A stretch of DNA of 64,000 bases from Massilibacteroides sp. (GTDB lineage Bacteria; Bacteroidota; Bacteroidia; Bacteroidales; Tannerellaceae): the NCBI RefSeq assembly GCF_028705895.1, contig NZ_JAQWCQ010000010.1, positions 18,803 through 82,802 of the forward strand, read 5' to 3'. Below the pieces are notes generated by a model. That model did no database searches and had not been told where the DNA came from. It was given only the letters and a program-made list of their open reading frames with translations. Shown here piece after piece: positions 26,423-35,964 of the stretch. The position numbers and the translations under genes were made by a program. The first letter of the stretch is position 1; each line of letters begins with the position of its first letter.

Positions 26423-28744
26423 ATGAAACAACATGTTATTATTAAATTTTTCTTTTCTTTCTTTTTACTAGCCACAATATTGACTAGCTGCGAAAAGGAT
26501 TATTATGATCCGTCAACAGAAGAAACAAAAACTATTTCCGATATTTTTGGTGAAGACTTTACAATCCCCGAAAGTTTTGATTGGAACAATACTCAAACTG
26601 TCAATATAACAGTTAAAGTGGATGACCAATATAATAGTGAATACTACTATGTAGTGGAAGTGTATGATTCAAACCCTTTATTCGACACAAACGCTATACT
26701 ATTAAGCAAAGGCGTTGCTAAAGAAGGGCAAGATTTTGTTACAACAACAACTATAGCTAAAGCGCTTCAGGCTGTTTATATCAAACAAACAGATCCGGCA
26801 AAAAATGAAATTGTCGGGTATTTAGATATAAACTCTCAAAGTCTTGTTTACGATTTTGGAAATAATACTGCGTCTAATCCAACAAAAAGTTTTGAGTTTA
26901 CATCCTCAAATAATACAGAAACGTATTCTTTAAGAGCTGGCGAAACATATACGGTACCGGCTGATGCAACTCCGATTGTTAATGGAGGTCATCTTGATCT
27001 GGCAGCGGGAGCATACGTAATAGCAAATTTACAAGGAAGTTTAAGCTTTGGTGGTTCAACAAGTAAGGAAATATATATTACAGGTAATGTAGCACTATCT
27101 AATAATTTTCAACTTCCGAGCAATTGTAAACTAATCATTTTAAGTGGTGGAAGTTTTTCTGCTCCGAGTCTTGAAATTTTAGAGAATACGTTATTAAACA
27201 ATGCGGGAACACTTACTGTTGCAGGAAATCTGAAGACAAGTAATGGTAATGGTATCATTGAAAATACAGGAAATGGAAGTATTGCAGCTACAAATATAAC
27301 TATTACTAATAATAATTCTGCCCTTTACAATTTAGGAACAGTTAATGTTTCTTCAACCATACAGATAACAAACAATGGTAAGATAGAAAATTCAGGAAAT
27401 ATTACTACAAATGACCTAATTTTTGATAACGGAGGAATAGTCAACGGAGGAACTATTCTTGTTCATAATGAAACAAATTTGAAGAGCGATAATACTTCAA
27501 TTGAAAATAATAAGTCATTTACAACTAAATCTTTAAATCTTACGTGGAGAGGTGTTATTATTAACACCTGTCATTTTGAAGTTACAGATAAATCCAACTT
27601 AAACGGTTCAACTATTACAGTAGGCGCTGGCGGATTATTTAAGACAAATTCTATGTCTATCGAACAAACTAATATTGAATTAGGTAAAGATGCTATTTTT
27701 AAAGTTGATGATACTGCAACTTTAAAATATAATAACAAGATTATTGGAACAGGAAACAATGCGTTTTTAATAATGAATACCGCAATAAGAAATGAGAATT
27801 CAAATAATAATGTAATTTATGATGGAAATTTATATATAAAATGTAATTCCCACTTTGCGGAAAAAAAGGATAATTGGAATATATATTACACACAGACATC
27901 AGGTGTAAAATGGGGCGATTATCCGCAAAATATCGCAGACAGCGGTTGTAATGATGGAGGATATAAAATAATAACTGAGCCAACTGAACCGACTAATCCC
28001 TCTTTCCCTATCATCTCAGACGGAGGTGAAATGACTTATCTATTTGAAGACAACTGGCCGTCTTTAGGGGATTATGATATGAATGACCTGGTTATCAACG
28101 TAGAACCGAGTTACAGCCAAAATTCAGCGAACCAAGTTGAAACATTAACCTTGAAAGTTGTACTTCGTGCTGTAGGAGCAAGCAAACGATTAGCTGCCGG
28201 TATTCAATTGGATGGCGTTAATTCATCTCTGATCAGTAATGTTAGCAGATCAGATGATTGGTTAACCGGAAGTGTTTTCTCATCTGATTTTGAATCAGGA
28301 AGCAATGCCGTTATTCCACTATTTGATGATGCCCATGCTACCCTTGGAGAATCAAGCGCTGTTTTATTAAATACAATAAAAGGCGGTGCTTCAAAAAGCT
28401 CTGCAAGTACGACTATCACCATTACTTTCAATACGCCGGTCAGCACAGACAAGATTAATGTCAGCAAACTGAATATCTTCGCGGTTAACGGAGGAACAAA
28501 AGGTAAAAGATCGGAAATACATATGTATGGATACGCTCCCACCGCAAATAGTAACTCAAGTGGTACAACATTCAGAAGTGCGGATAAATTAGTGTGGGTA
28601 TTAGGTATTCCTAACGGATTCAGCTATCCATTAGAGTATGTGAACATCAAAGATGCATATCCTGAATTTGAGAGCTGGGCAAGTAGCGGAGGATCAAGCA
28701 GTGCAGATTGGTATAAATCTCCATCAGCAGGAAAAGTTTATTAA
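26423..28744 (+). CDS. LruC-domain lipoprotein with beta-solenoid repeats
   Basis: This protein of about 773 residues has a lipoprotein signal peptide ending LTSC (Cys23) and an acidic start to the mature chain (EKDYYD). Residues about 160-470 are low-complexity, Asn/Thr/Gly-rich repeats of about 20 residues (for example TITNNNSALYNLGTVNVSST, NGKIENSGNITTND), which suggests a right-handed beta-solenoid. Residues about 530-765 form the LruC/DUF4842 domain (MTYLFEDNWPSLGDYDMNDL, TLKVVLRAVGASKRLAAGIQ). It is probably surface-exposed. Its place inside the exopolysaccharide locus, with its own promoter and a strong terminator, suggests a matrix or polymer-binding partner; this is inference. An in-frame GTG at 26417 is less likely as start. 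Confidence 0.88.
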   Translation: MKQHVIIKFFFSFFLLATILTSCEKDYYDPSTEETKTISDIFGEDFTIPESFDWNNTQTVNITVKVDDQYNSEYYYVVEVYDSNPLFDTNAILLSKGVAKEGQDFVTTTTIAKALQAVYIKQTDPAKNEIVGYLDINSQSLVYDFGNNTASNPTKSFEFTSSNNTETYSLRAGETYTVPADATPIVNGGHLDLAAGAYVIANLQGSLSFGGSTSKEIYITGNVALSNNFQLPSNCKLIILSGGSFSAPSLEILENTLLNNAGTLTVAGNLKTSNGNGIIENTGNGSIAATNITITNNNSALYNLGTVNVSSTIQITNNGKIENSGNITTNDLIFDNGGIVNGGTILVHNETNLKSDNTSIENNKSFTTKSLNLTWRGVIINTCHFEVTDKSNLNGSTITVGAGGLFKTNSMSIEQTNIELGKDAIFKVDDTATLKYNNKIIGTGNNAFLIMNTAIRNENSNNNVIYDGNLYIKCNSHFAEKKDNWNIYYTQTSGVKWGDYPQNIADSGCNDGGYKIITEPTEPTNPSFPIISDGGEMTYLFEDNWPSLGDYDMNDLVINVEPSYSQNSANQVETLTLKVVLRAVGASKRLAAGIQLDGVNSSLISNVSRSDDWLTGSVFSSDFESGSNAVIPLFDDAHATLGESSAVLLNTIKGGASKSSASTTITITFNTPVSTDKINVSKLNIFAVNGGTKGKRSEIHMYGYAPTANSNSSGTTFRSADKLVWVLGIPNGFSYPLEYVNIKDAYPEFESWASSGGSSSADWYKSPSAGKVY

Positions 28745-28758
28745 CGATAAATAGAGAG

Positions 28759-28794
28759 AAAAAGACGAGACATTTCATTTGCCTCGTCTTTTTT
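28759..28794 (+). terminator. Rho-independent terminator after the LruC gene
   Basis: AAAAAGACGAG (28759-28769) pairs perfectly with CTCGTCTTTTT (28783-28793), with a 13-nt loop and a T tract. It starts 14 bp after the stop codon. Confidence 0.9.
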
Positions 28795-28837
28795 GTATAA
28801 CATATTCATTACCTTAGATGAATTAAATTATAAAAAA

Positions 28838-30019
28838 ATGACATTGTCTTTTTATCTGTTTATACTTGCCCTATTCATCGTTTTTTACACCTATATAGGT
28901 TATGGGATACTTCTTTGGTGTTTGGTAAAGATAAAAGAAATGCTAAAGAAACCTCAACAAGTAGATTATGGCAAAGAACTACCGGATGTAACCCTTTTCA
29001 TTACAGCTTATAACGAAGAAAATTGTGTTGAAGCAAAGATGAATAACTCCCTTGCTCTAAACTATCCGAAAGAAAAGTTACAAATCCTTTGGGTTACGGA
29101 CGGGAGTACAAATAATACAGTAACAAAACTCCAGACTTACAAAAATATCAGAATAACTCATCAACCTGAACGAAGAGGAAAAACAGCAGCATTAAATAGA
29201 GGAATGGGAGAGGTGAGTACTTCTGTCACAGTCTTTACAGATGCCAATACAATGATCAATCAGGATGCTATCATGTTAATGGTTCAGCAGCTCAGTGATC
29301 CTAAAGTAGGTTGTGTAGCAGGAGAAAAAAGAATAGTGAAACAGGAAAAAGAATCGGCAACCGGAGGTGAAGGGGCTTACTGGCATTACGAATCGGCACT
29401 GAAAGACCTGGATTCGCGCCTATATTCGGCCGTAGGCGCAGCTGGGGAGTTGTTTACTATCCGCACATCACTTTTTGAAGAAATGTCATCAGACACGCTC
29501 TTAGACGACTTCATTCTATCAATGCACATTGCTCAGAAAGGATATCGTATTGCTTATTGTAAAGATGCCTACGCCATTGAAAGTGCGTCTAAAAATATTC
29601 AGGAGGAAGAGAAAAGGAAAGTTCGTATTTCTGCCGGTGGTTTACAGTCTGTCCTTCGATTGAAAGCGCTTCTTAATCCGTTTCGATATGGCTTGCTTAG
29701 CTTCCAATACGTTTCGCATCGCGTTCTTCGTTGGACAATTACACCATTAGCCTTTTTTCTCTTAATTCCTTTGAATATATTATTGATTATCCAAGATACA
29801 GAGCCTGTTTTTCTTTATCAAACTATAGCGATTCTTCAGATTTTGTTTTATTTGCTTTCTTTTATCGGCTGGCTATACGCTAACCAAAGGGTTAAATATA
29901 AGATTTTTTTTATTCCTTACTATTTCTTATTTATGAATCTAAGTGTTCTGAAGGGTTTTTATTACTTTTGGAAGCAAAGGGGCAAACCTGCTATATGGGA
30001 GAAAGCCGAACGTTCTTAA
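28838..30019 (+). CDS. Membrane-bound family 2 glycosyltransferase (hyaluronan-synthase-like)
   Basis: The product is about 393 residues. An N-terminal membrane helix (MTLSFYLFILALFIVFYTYI) is followed by a GT-A domain with TLFITAYNEENCVEAKM, WVTDGSTNNT, the DxD-like FTDANTMINQ, and LLDDFILSMHIAQKGYRIAY. Three hydrophobic helices close the protein. Enzymes of this layout make or modify polysaccharide at the inner membrane. The ATG at 28838 is chosen because an upstream in-frame start at 28793 would fall in the terminator T tract. A near-consensus -7 box (TACCTTAG, 28811-28818) lies 19 bp before the start. It is 12 bp from the hybrid kinase gene and probably co-transcribed with it. Confidence 0.87.
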   Translation: MTLSFYLFILALFIVFYTYIGYGILLWCLVKIKEMLKKPQQVDYGKELPDVTLFITAYNEENCVEAKMNNSLALNYPKEKLQILWVTDGSTNNTVTKLQTYKNIRITHQPERRGKTAALNRGMGEVSTSVTVFTDANTMINQDAIMLMVQQLSDPKVGCVAGEKRIVKQEKESATGGEGAYWHYESALKDLDSRLYSAVGAAGELFTIRTSLFEEMSSDTLLDDFILSMHIAQKGYRIAYCKDAYAIESASKNIQEEEKRKVRISAGGLQSVLRLKALLNPFRYGLLSFQYVSHRVLRWTITPLAFFLLIPLNILLIIQDTEPVFLYQTIAILQILFYLLSFIGWLYANQRVKYKIFFIPYYFLFMNLSVLKGFYYFWKQRGKPAIWEKAERS

Positions 30020-30031
30020 CACTTTATTATT

Positions 30032-32263
30032 ATGCAAACAACAGGAATACTACATGACAAAAATAATGCGTATAAAATATTAGGTTTAACCTGTGACACG
30101 CTTCTTCTTGTAAGAAATGATGGAGTCTGTGAAGATGCGATTATTCGTACAGTACATCCTTATATCTCCGACAATGGCACGATTTTAGGCAAGAATATTT
30201 TTGATGTACTACCTGATGAAACAGTCGTAGAATTTCGTCCAGAATTTGAAGGTGTAGTAAATAATGGCATCATTTCAAATAAGAACTATGATCTCCCAAC
30301 TTCAGATAAAATGTATTACTTCAAATGCATCATGCAGCGTTATGATCCGGAACATGTAATTTGTCAATATCGGGATATCACCAAAAGAAGCCAAATGAAA
30401 AAAAGGTTGCAATCGATGAACCAAAAGTTAAGGGAAACGGAGAAAGCTGCGAAAATCGGGCAGTGGAGATATGACACACAAACTGGTATAATTCTATATG
30501 CTGGTTTTGCAGATAGACGTTATCCGGAAGGGCATATACACGAAGTGGAATTTTGCGATTATTGTAAATCCGTGCATGTCGATGATATAGAATCCCTTAA
30601 GAATCTTGACATGGGCAATAATGGATGTGATGTTCTTGATTATCGCATTTTAGGTGATGATATTGATTATATGCGTATAAAAATTACAGAATCTTATACA
30701 GAACGCGGGCATTTCTTTTATGAAGGTTATATTCAGAATATAACGGATTTGATTGAAAAACGAAGTGAATTAGAGATGACCACAATGGCTGTAAATAATT
30801 CAAATGACAGTATTTATGCCACGTACTTAGATGGAACTGTAATCTTCGCCAATAAATTATGCCGTGCCCATAATCATATAGCCCCAACAATAGATATTTC
30901 TCAATATAAAGCTTTCGAGATATTAGATAATATTACTGATCAAAACATGTGGAATGCTTTTGTTGATAAATTATTAAATAATAATAATATCTTAAAGTAT
31001 GTCTGTAAGCAGAATTATAAAGATTTTGATATTATTGCATCAGATTGTACATCATATATTGTGAAAAATTCAAAGGGAGAAGATATTATCTGGAGTTTCA
31101 GGCGTGATATATCCGATCAGCTTCGTTATGAAGAAAAATTAGTCAAAGCAAAAGAAAAAGCAGAAGAATCTGACCGTTTAAAATCAGCATTTTTATCTAA
31201 TATGAGTCACGAAATTCGAACACCGTTGAATGCAATTGTTGGTTTCTCTGGGATTATTGCAGATACAGATGATGCAGAAACACGAAGATCATATTATAAT
31301 ATTATTGAAACAAACAATGAGCGTTTATTACAATTGGTTAATGAAATACTTGATTTGTCAAAGATTGAGTCAGGGACTTTTCAATTTTCATTCTCATCAA
31401 TCATGCTAAAAGATTTGTTTGAAGAACTTCTTGCAACTCATCAGGTTTATAATAAAATGGCCAAATTATTCTTTGATCCTTCTCCAGATAATATTGTACT
31501 TATGACTGACAAAAATCGGTTAGCGCAAGTTATTTCAAATCTTATTAATAATGCTATTAAGTTTACGCCAAAAGGAGAGATTCATTTTGGTTATAAAATC
31601 AAAACAGCTGAGATTGAATTTTATGTAAAAGATACAGGCATTGGCATCGCTCCGGATAAGATCGATATAATTTTTGATCGATTCGTAAAAGTTGATTCGT
31701 TTGCACCGGGAACAGGATTAGGATTAGCTATTTGTAAAACTATTGTCCAAAAATTAGGAGGAAGTATTTCTGCCACTTCAAAAAAAGAAGAAGGAACTAT
31801 CTTTACATTTACTTTACCTTATGAACGGCCTAAAAAAAACGGTATAAAACATGAGAAAAATATATTTGATAAAGATTCCCAGACAGCAACTCCATTAGGT
31901 TCAATTTTAGTGGTTGAAGATATTCTTTCAAATTTCAATCTTATAAAAGCGATTATAGGAACAAAGTACCTGCTGTATCATGCAACAACAGGTAGTGAAG
32001 CTATTGAGATGTTCAACGCATACCACCCAGACATCATCCTTATGGACATCAAAATTCCGGGTATGGACGGTATTGAAACAACAAAACAAATACGAAAAGT
32101 ATCTAAAGATATCCCAATAATTGCCGTTACAGCTTATGCATATGAAGAAGAGAAAAAGAAAGCGATGCAAAGCGGATGCAATGATTTCATTAGTAAACCT
32201 GTTGACAAAAACATTCTATTAGAAATCTTAACTAAACATATAAAACTGTCTAAAAAGAAATAA
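30032..32263 (+). CDS. PAS-containing hybrid histidine kinase
   Basis: This 743-residue kinase has no membrane segment. Residues about 15-380 hold PAS-like sensor modules (RYDPEHVICQYRDITKRSQM and IIWSFRRDISDQLRYEEKLV are typical PAS ends). The dimerisation domain has phospho-acceptor His393 (FLSNMSHEIRTPLNAIVGFS), and the ATPase domain has NLINNAIKF, DTGIGIAPDK and GTGLGLAICK. A C-terminal receiver domain carries Asp672 (IILMDIKIPGMDG) and a KPVD turn. It should sense a cytoplasmic cue and pass phosphate through its own receiver. No histidine phosphotransfer protein or DNA-binding regulator is adjacent. The single-domain receiver at 11159 is a candidate partner. Confidence 0.93.
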   Translation: MQTTGILHDKNNAYKILGLTCDTLLLVRNDGVCEDAIIRTVHPYISDNGTILGKNIFDVLPDETVVEFRPEFEGVVNNGIISNKNYDLPTSDKMYYFKCIMQRYDPEHVICQYRDITKRSQMKKRLQSMNQKLRETEKAAKIGQWRYDTQTGIILYAGFADRRYPEGHIHEVEFCDYCKSVHVDDIESLKNLDMGNNGCDVLDYRILGDDIDYMRIKITESYTERGHFFYEGYIQNITDLIEKRSELEMTTMAVNNSNDSIYATYLDGTVIFANKLCRAHNHIAPTIDISQYKAFEILDNITDQNMWNAFVDKLLNNNNILKYVCKQNYKDFDIIASDCTSYIVKNSKGEDIIWSFRRDISDQLRYEEKLVKAKEKAEESDRLKSAFLSNMSHEIRTPLNAIVGFSGIIADTDDAETRRSYYNIIETNNERLLQLVNEILDLSKIESGTFQFSFSSIMLKDLFEELLATHQVYNKMAKLFFDPSPDNIVLMTDKNRLAQVISNLINNAIKFTPKGEIHFGYKIKTAEIEFYVKDTGIGIAPDKIDIIFDRFVKVDSFAPGTGLGLAICKTIVQKLGGSISATSKKEEGTIFTFTLPYERPKKNGIKHEKNIFDKDSQTATPLGSILVVEDILSNFNLIKAIIGTKYLLYHATTGSEAIEMFNAYHPDIILMDIKIPGMDGIETTKQIRKVSKDIPIIAVTAYAYEEEKKKAMQSGCNDFISKPVDKNILLEILTKHIKLSKKK

Positions 32264-32289
32264 AACTCTACTGTTTTAAGTTAAGTTTT

Positions 32290-33429
32290 TTATTCGTTTG
32301 TACTTGTTTCGCCGACAAGGGGTAAAATAACGGTGAATGTAGAACCGACACCTTCCTCTGAGACAAAACAAAGCTTGCCATTATTTAATGCCAAAAATTC
32401 TTTTACTAAGAGTAGTCCTAATCCAGATCCTTCTTCTTGATTCGTGCCAAACGTTGTAATATGAGTTTTTACGTCTAAGAGGTTATTCAGGTTTTCTTCA
32501 TTTATTCCACATCCATGATCTATAACATCCAACGAAACATAATCATCAACTTTCTGAATCTTAACCTCAATATTCTTTCCTGGATAACTATATTTAATCG
32601 CATTACTTAATAAATTTCTTATTGAAACCTTAATCATGTCAATATCAATATGCACAAATGCTTCTTGCGGTGCATTAAAAGAGATTGTTATATTCTTTTT
32701 AGTTGAAAGTATTTCAAAAACCTCAATAACACCTTTTGTCAAATCTACCAAATTATAATCTTGAAGAATAGGTTTCAACAAACCTAACTGGCTTCGTGTC
32801 CATTTCAACAGATTATCTAATAGCGAGAATAACTCTTCTGCTATTTTATTCGCCGACTGCAATTCTTCGAAAAATTCTTCTTTGGATAAGTTTTTATCAA
32901 TATTAAAACAGAGTGCATTCAATATCATCTTCATGGATGACATAGGCGTACGTAAGTCATGAGCTATAACAGAATACAATTTATCTCTCGCGGCTATTGT
33001 GCATTTAAGTTCTTCTGTTTGTTTCAATATCACTCTCTTAGCAGCAATTAGTGATATCTGATGTCTGACTCGGGCTAAAAGTTCTATTTTATTAAAAGGC
33101 TTAGAAACAAAATCATGTCCTCCAACCTTAAAGCCTTCTGCAACTTCCGATGGTTTATCTAATGCTGTTAAAAAAATTATAGGTATATCTTTATAATTTG
33201 CTTCATTCTTTATTTTTTTGGCAAACTCAAAGCCATCCATTTCAGGCATTAGAACATCCAGAAGTACAAGATCAGGCCTATTCATATTAATAAGTTCAAA
33301 AGCTTGTTGTCCTCCATTTGCGGTTATAACTTTATATCCCTCCTGTTCTAACATCACTTTTAATAATAGAACATTAGTGGGAATATCATCTATAACCAAT
33401 ATTTTGTATAATGAATAATCAAAAATCAT
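32290..33429 (-). CDS. Receiver-histidine kinase hybrid
   Basis: This 379-residue soluble protein has the receiver domain first (Asp14/Asp15, phospho-acceptor Asp58 in LVLLDVLMPEMDGF, Lys110 in FVSKPFN). A helical linker leads to a kinase core with His157 (SVIAHDLRTPMSSMKM), the N box LLSNAIKYS, DHGCGI and GSGLGLLLV. Kinases led by a receiver are usually controlled by an upstream kinase. The gene is 30 bp behind the UDP-glucuronate decarboxylase gene on the same strand and convergent with the hybrid kinase. The group therefore closes the polysaccharide locus with two signalling proteins. Confidence 0.92.
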   Translation of the reverse strand: MIFDYSLYKILVIDDIPTNVLLLKVMLEQEGYKVITANGGQQAFELINMNRPDLVLLDVLMPEMDGFEFAKKIKNEANYKDIPIIFLTALDKPSEVAEGFKVGGHDFVSKPFNKIELLARVRHQISLIAAKRVILKQTEELKCTIAARDKLYSVIAHDLRTPMSSMKMILNALCFNIDKNLSKEEFFEELQSANKIAEELFSLLDNLLKWTRSQLGLLKPILQDYNLVDLTKGVIEVFEILSTKKNITISFNAPQEAFVHIDIDMIKVSIRNLLSNAIKYSYPGKNIEVKIQKVDDYVSLDVIDHGCGINEENLNNLLDVKTHITTFGTNQEEGSGLGLLLVKEFLALNNGKLCFVSEEGVGSTFTVILPLVGETSTNE

Positions 33430-33459
33430 TCTTACGTTCCTCCCTCTATTTTATTTAAA

Positions 33460-34410
33460 CTATGCGAATAAATATAGTTGTTCTTTAAAGTAATCTATCA
33501 CTCTCACCACTCCCTCATCTAATTCTACTTTAGGTTTCCAATCCAAATATTGTTGCGCAAGACTAATATCAGGTTTTCGCTGCTTAGGATCATCCATTGG
33601 TAATGGTTTATACACAATTTCTGACGTTGTATTAATTTTTAGTAAAACTCTTTCAGCTAATTCTTTAATTGTAAATTCAGATGGGTTCCCCAAATTTACT
33701 GGACCAATGAAGTCGTCATTTGTTTCCATCATCCGGATCATTCCTTCTATTAAGTCGTCAATGTATTGAAAACTTCTTGTTTGGCTTCCATCTCCATAGA
33801 TAGTTATATTCTTCCCTTGAAGAGCCTGAACAATAAAGTTTGAAACCACTCTTCCATCATCTAATAACATATGCGGACCATAAGTATTAAAAATACGTAC
33901 AATCTTTATCCTTGTTTTTCTTTCTCTATGGTAATCCATAAATAAAGTTTCCGCACAACGCTTACCTTCATCATAACACGAACGAATCCCTATAGGATTC
34001 ACATTTCCCCAATAGTCTTCTTTTTGTGGATGAATAACAGGATCTCCATAGACTTCACTCGTAGATGCTTGTAGAACTTTTGCTCCTATCTTATTCGCTA
34101 ATTCAAGCACATTAATAGCCCCCATAACTGAGGTTTTGACCGTTTTTATCGGATCATATTGGTAAAAGACAGGAGATGCCGGACAAGCTAAATTGTAAAT
34201 TTCATCTATCTGCTGATTTAAACAACAGGGAGAAGTAATATCATGTTCAATTATTCTAAAGTTTTTATTTTCAAGTAGATGAAGAATATTCTCTTTTCTC
34301 CCGGAGAAATAATTATCAAGACACGTCACTTGATGTCCGTCTGCCAACAATCGAATACACAAATGAGAACCTATAAAACCTGCTCCACCTGTTACTAAAA
34401 TCTTCTTCAT
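33460..34410 (-). CDS. UDP-glucuronate decarboxylase (UDP-xylose synthase type)
   Basis: This 316-residue extended short-chain dehydrogenase has the NAD motif [14 protein letters not shown] and, after a long N-domain, TSEVYGDP and the catalytic YxxxK in [21 protein letters not shown] and [18 protein letters not shown] follow. These motifs match the UDP-glucuronate decarboxylase subgroup, which makes UDP-xylose. A dTDP-glucose 4,6-dehydratase is a less likely alternative. It would supply a pentose donor to the neighbouring exopolysaccharide locus. It is co-oriented with the receiver-kinase gene (30-bp gap). Confidence 0.88.
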   Translation of the reverse strand: MKKILVTGGAGFIGSHLCIRLLADGHQVTCLDNYFSGRKENILHLLENKNFRIIEHDITSPCCLNQQIDEIYNLACPASPVFYQYDPIKTVKTSVMGAINVLELANKIGAKVLQASTSEVYGDPVIHPQKEDYWGNVNPIGIRSCYDEGKRCAETLFMDYHRERKTRIKIVRIFNTYGPHMLLDDGRVVSNFIVQALQGKNITIYGDGSQTRSFQYIDDLIEGMIRMMETNDDFIGPVNLGNPSEFTIKELAERVLLKINTTSEIVYKPLPMDDPKQRKPDISLAQQYLDWKPKVELDEGVVRVIDYFKEQLYLFA

Positions 34411-34726
34411 AAATATAAAATAAAGTTCTCGTTTTTTTTAAAAACTCTTTAAACAAGGAATATTTATTTAAATAAAAATGCCAATACTTACAATTCAGCA
34501 TCTTCATTCCTTCCTATACAAAAATACAAAATTGTCTAAAGTTTCTTTATAACTCATCTATCTTTTTACATACAAAACGCACTTTTCGATTCTATTGTAA
34601 CTTAATTCCTTGTTTTTTGAACAAAGACATAGGCAAACTCAACTTCGGGAATATAAATAACATACCAAAAGATTGGTTATCTTTGCGCCCGGAAATCAGA
34701 GATATAACTAATTAATTAAGATATAC
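34411..34726. other. Intergenic region between divergent UDP-glucuronate decarboxylase and ychF genes
   Basis: No gene is seen in these 316 bp. On the plus strand TATCTTTG (34678-34685) is the likely -7 box of ychF. On the minus strand TATTTTTG (34519-34526) could start the decarboxylase operon with a leader of about 100 nt; that one is less certain. The rest is AT-rich and shows no repeat or hairpin of note. Confidence 0.6.
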
Positions 34727-35830
34727 ATGGCATTACAATGCGGTATAGTAGGGCTTCCGAATGTTGGAAAATCTACTCTTTTCAATTGTTTGTCGAACGC
34801 AAAAGCGCAATCGGCTAATTTTCCCTTTTGTACAATAGAACCTAACGTAGGGGTAATCACTGTCCCCGATGAACGACTGAATAAACTTGCCGAACTTATC
34901 AATCCTCAACGCATTGTTCCTACTACTGTAGAAATTGTTGATATTGCCGGCTTAGTTAAAGGTGCCAGTAAAGGAGAGGGTTTAGGTAATAAGTTTCTTG
35001 CAAATATTCGTGAAACGGATGCCATTCTTCATGTGTTACGTTGCTTTGATGATGAAAATATTGTGCATGTGGATGGCGCTGTTAATCCTGTCCGTGACAA
35101 AGAAATTATCGATGCTGAATTACAGTTGAAAGACTTGGAAACGATTGATATGCGTATTTCTAAAGTACAGAAACAAGCGCAAACGGGTGGAGATAAACAA
35201 GCTAAGCTTGCCTACGATGTATTAGTTAAGTTTAAAGAGGCTCTCGAGCAAGGAAAGAGCGCACGTACGGTAAGTTTCGAAACAAAAGATGAACAAAAGA
35301 TAGCGCACGAATTATTTCTATTGACGAATAAGCCTGTACTTTATGTATGCAATGTGGACGAAGGCAGTGCTGTAAACGGAAACAAATATGTTGAGGCTGT
35401 CCACGAAGCGGTTAAAGACGAGAATGCCGAAATACTTGTTGTTGCAGCAAAGATAGAAAGCGAAATCGCAGAGTTTGAAACGTACGAAGAACGACAAATG
35501 TTCCTTAGTGAAATAGGTCTGGAAGAGTCGGGAGTTAATCGCCTGATCAAATCAGCTTACAGGTTACTAAATTTAGAAACATATTTGACCGCAGGAGTAC
35601 AAGAAGTTCGTGCCTGGACTTACCTGAAAGGAAGTAAAGCACCACAATGTGCCGGTGTTATTCATACTGATTTTGAGAAGGGATTCATCCGTGCAGAAGT
35701 TATCAAGTACGATGATTTCATAAAATATGGTTCTGAGGCTGCTGTAAAAGAAGCAGGAAAAATGAGTGTAGAAGGAAAAGAGTATATCGTACAAGACGGA
35801 GATATTATGCATTTCAGGTTTAACGTATAA
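34727..35830 (+). CDS. ychF: Ribosome-binding ATPase YchF
   Basis: This 367-residue Obg-like P-loop protein has G1 [12 protein letters not shown]3 [17 protein letters not shown] and, in place of the GTP-specificity NKxD, CNVDE. The last change goes with the ATP preference of this family. A coiled-coil insertion (about 130-185) and a C-terminal TGS domain (about 280-365, ending [15 protein letters not shown]) complete it. YchF binds the 70S ribosome and acts in translation and stress response. It is flanked by its own -7 box and terminator, so it is monocistronic. Confidence 0.97.
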   Translation: MALQCGIVGLPNVGKSTLFNCLSNAKAQSANFPFCTIEPNVGVITVPDERLNKLAELINPQRIVPTTVEIVDIAGLVKGASKGEGLGNKFLANIRETDAILHVLRCFDDENIVHVDGAVNPVRDKEIIDAELQLKDLETIDMRISKVQKQAQTGGDKQAKLAYDVLVKFKEALEQGKSARTVSFETKDEQKIAHELFLLTNKPVLYVCNVDEGSAVNGNKYVEAVHEAVKDENAEILVVAAKIESEIAEFETYEERQMFLSEIGLEESGVNRLIKSAYRLLNLETYLTAGVQEVRAWTYLKGSKAPQCAGVIHTDFEKGFIRAEVIKYDDFIKYGSEAAVKEAGKMSVEGKEYIVQDGDIMHFRFNV

Positions 35831-35851
35831 ATTCAATTCATAGAATATACT

Positions 35852-35880
35852 AAGTCCGGACTTTTCGTTCGGACTTTTTT
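35852..35880 (+). terminator. Rho-independent terminator after ychF
   Basis: AAGTCCG (35852-35858) pairs with CGGACTT (35870-35876) across an 11-nt loop and is followed by TTTT. It begins 21 bp after the ychF stop. Confidence 0.85.
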
Positions 35881-35932
35881 ATTGCAAAAAATGTCTCTTC
35901 TTATAATAATACATTATCTGAAAAAAATTAAG

Positions 35933-35940
35933 TAGCTTTG
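35933..35940 (+). promoter_or_regulatory. -7 promoter box for the DUF6377 regulator
   Basis: TAGCTTTG fits TAnnTTTG and is 24 bp before the start codon at 35965. Confidence 0.6.
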
Positions 35941-35964
35941 TAATATATACTATCAGCCAGAAAA

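Noticed and set aside
32264..32289. Terminator between the convergent hybrid kinases
   Set aside because: Only a 6-bp AT-rich stem (AAAACT/AGTTTT) with a wide loop can be drawn in and around this short gap, which is too weak to list.
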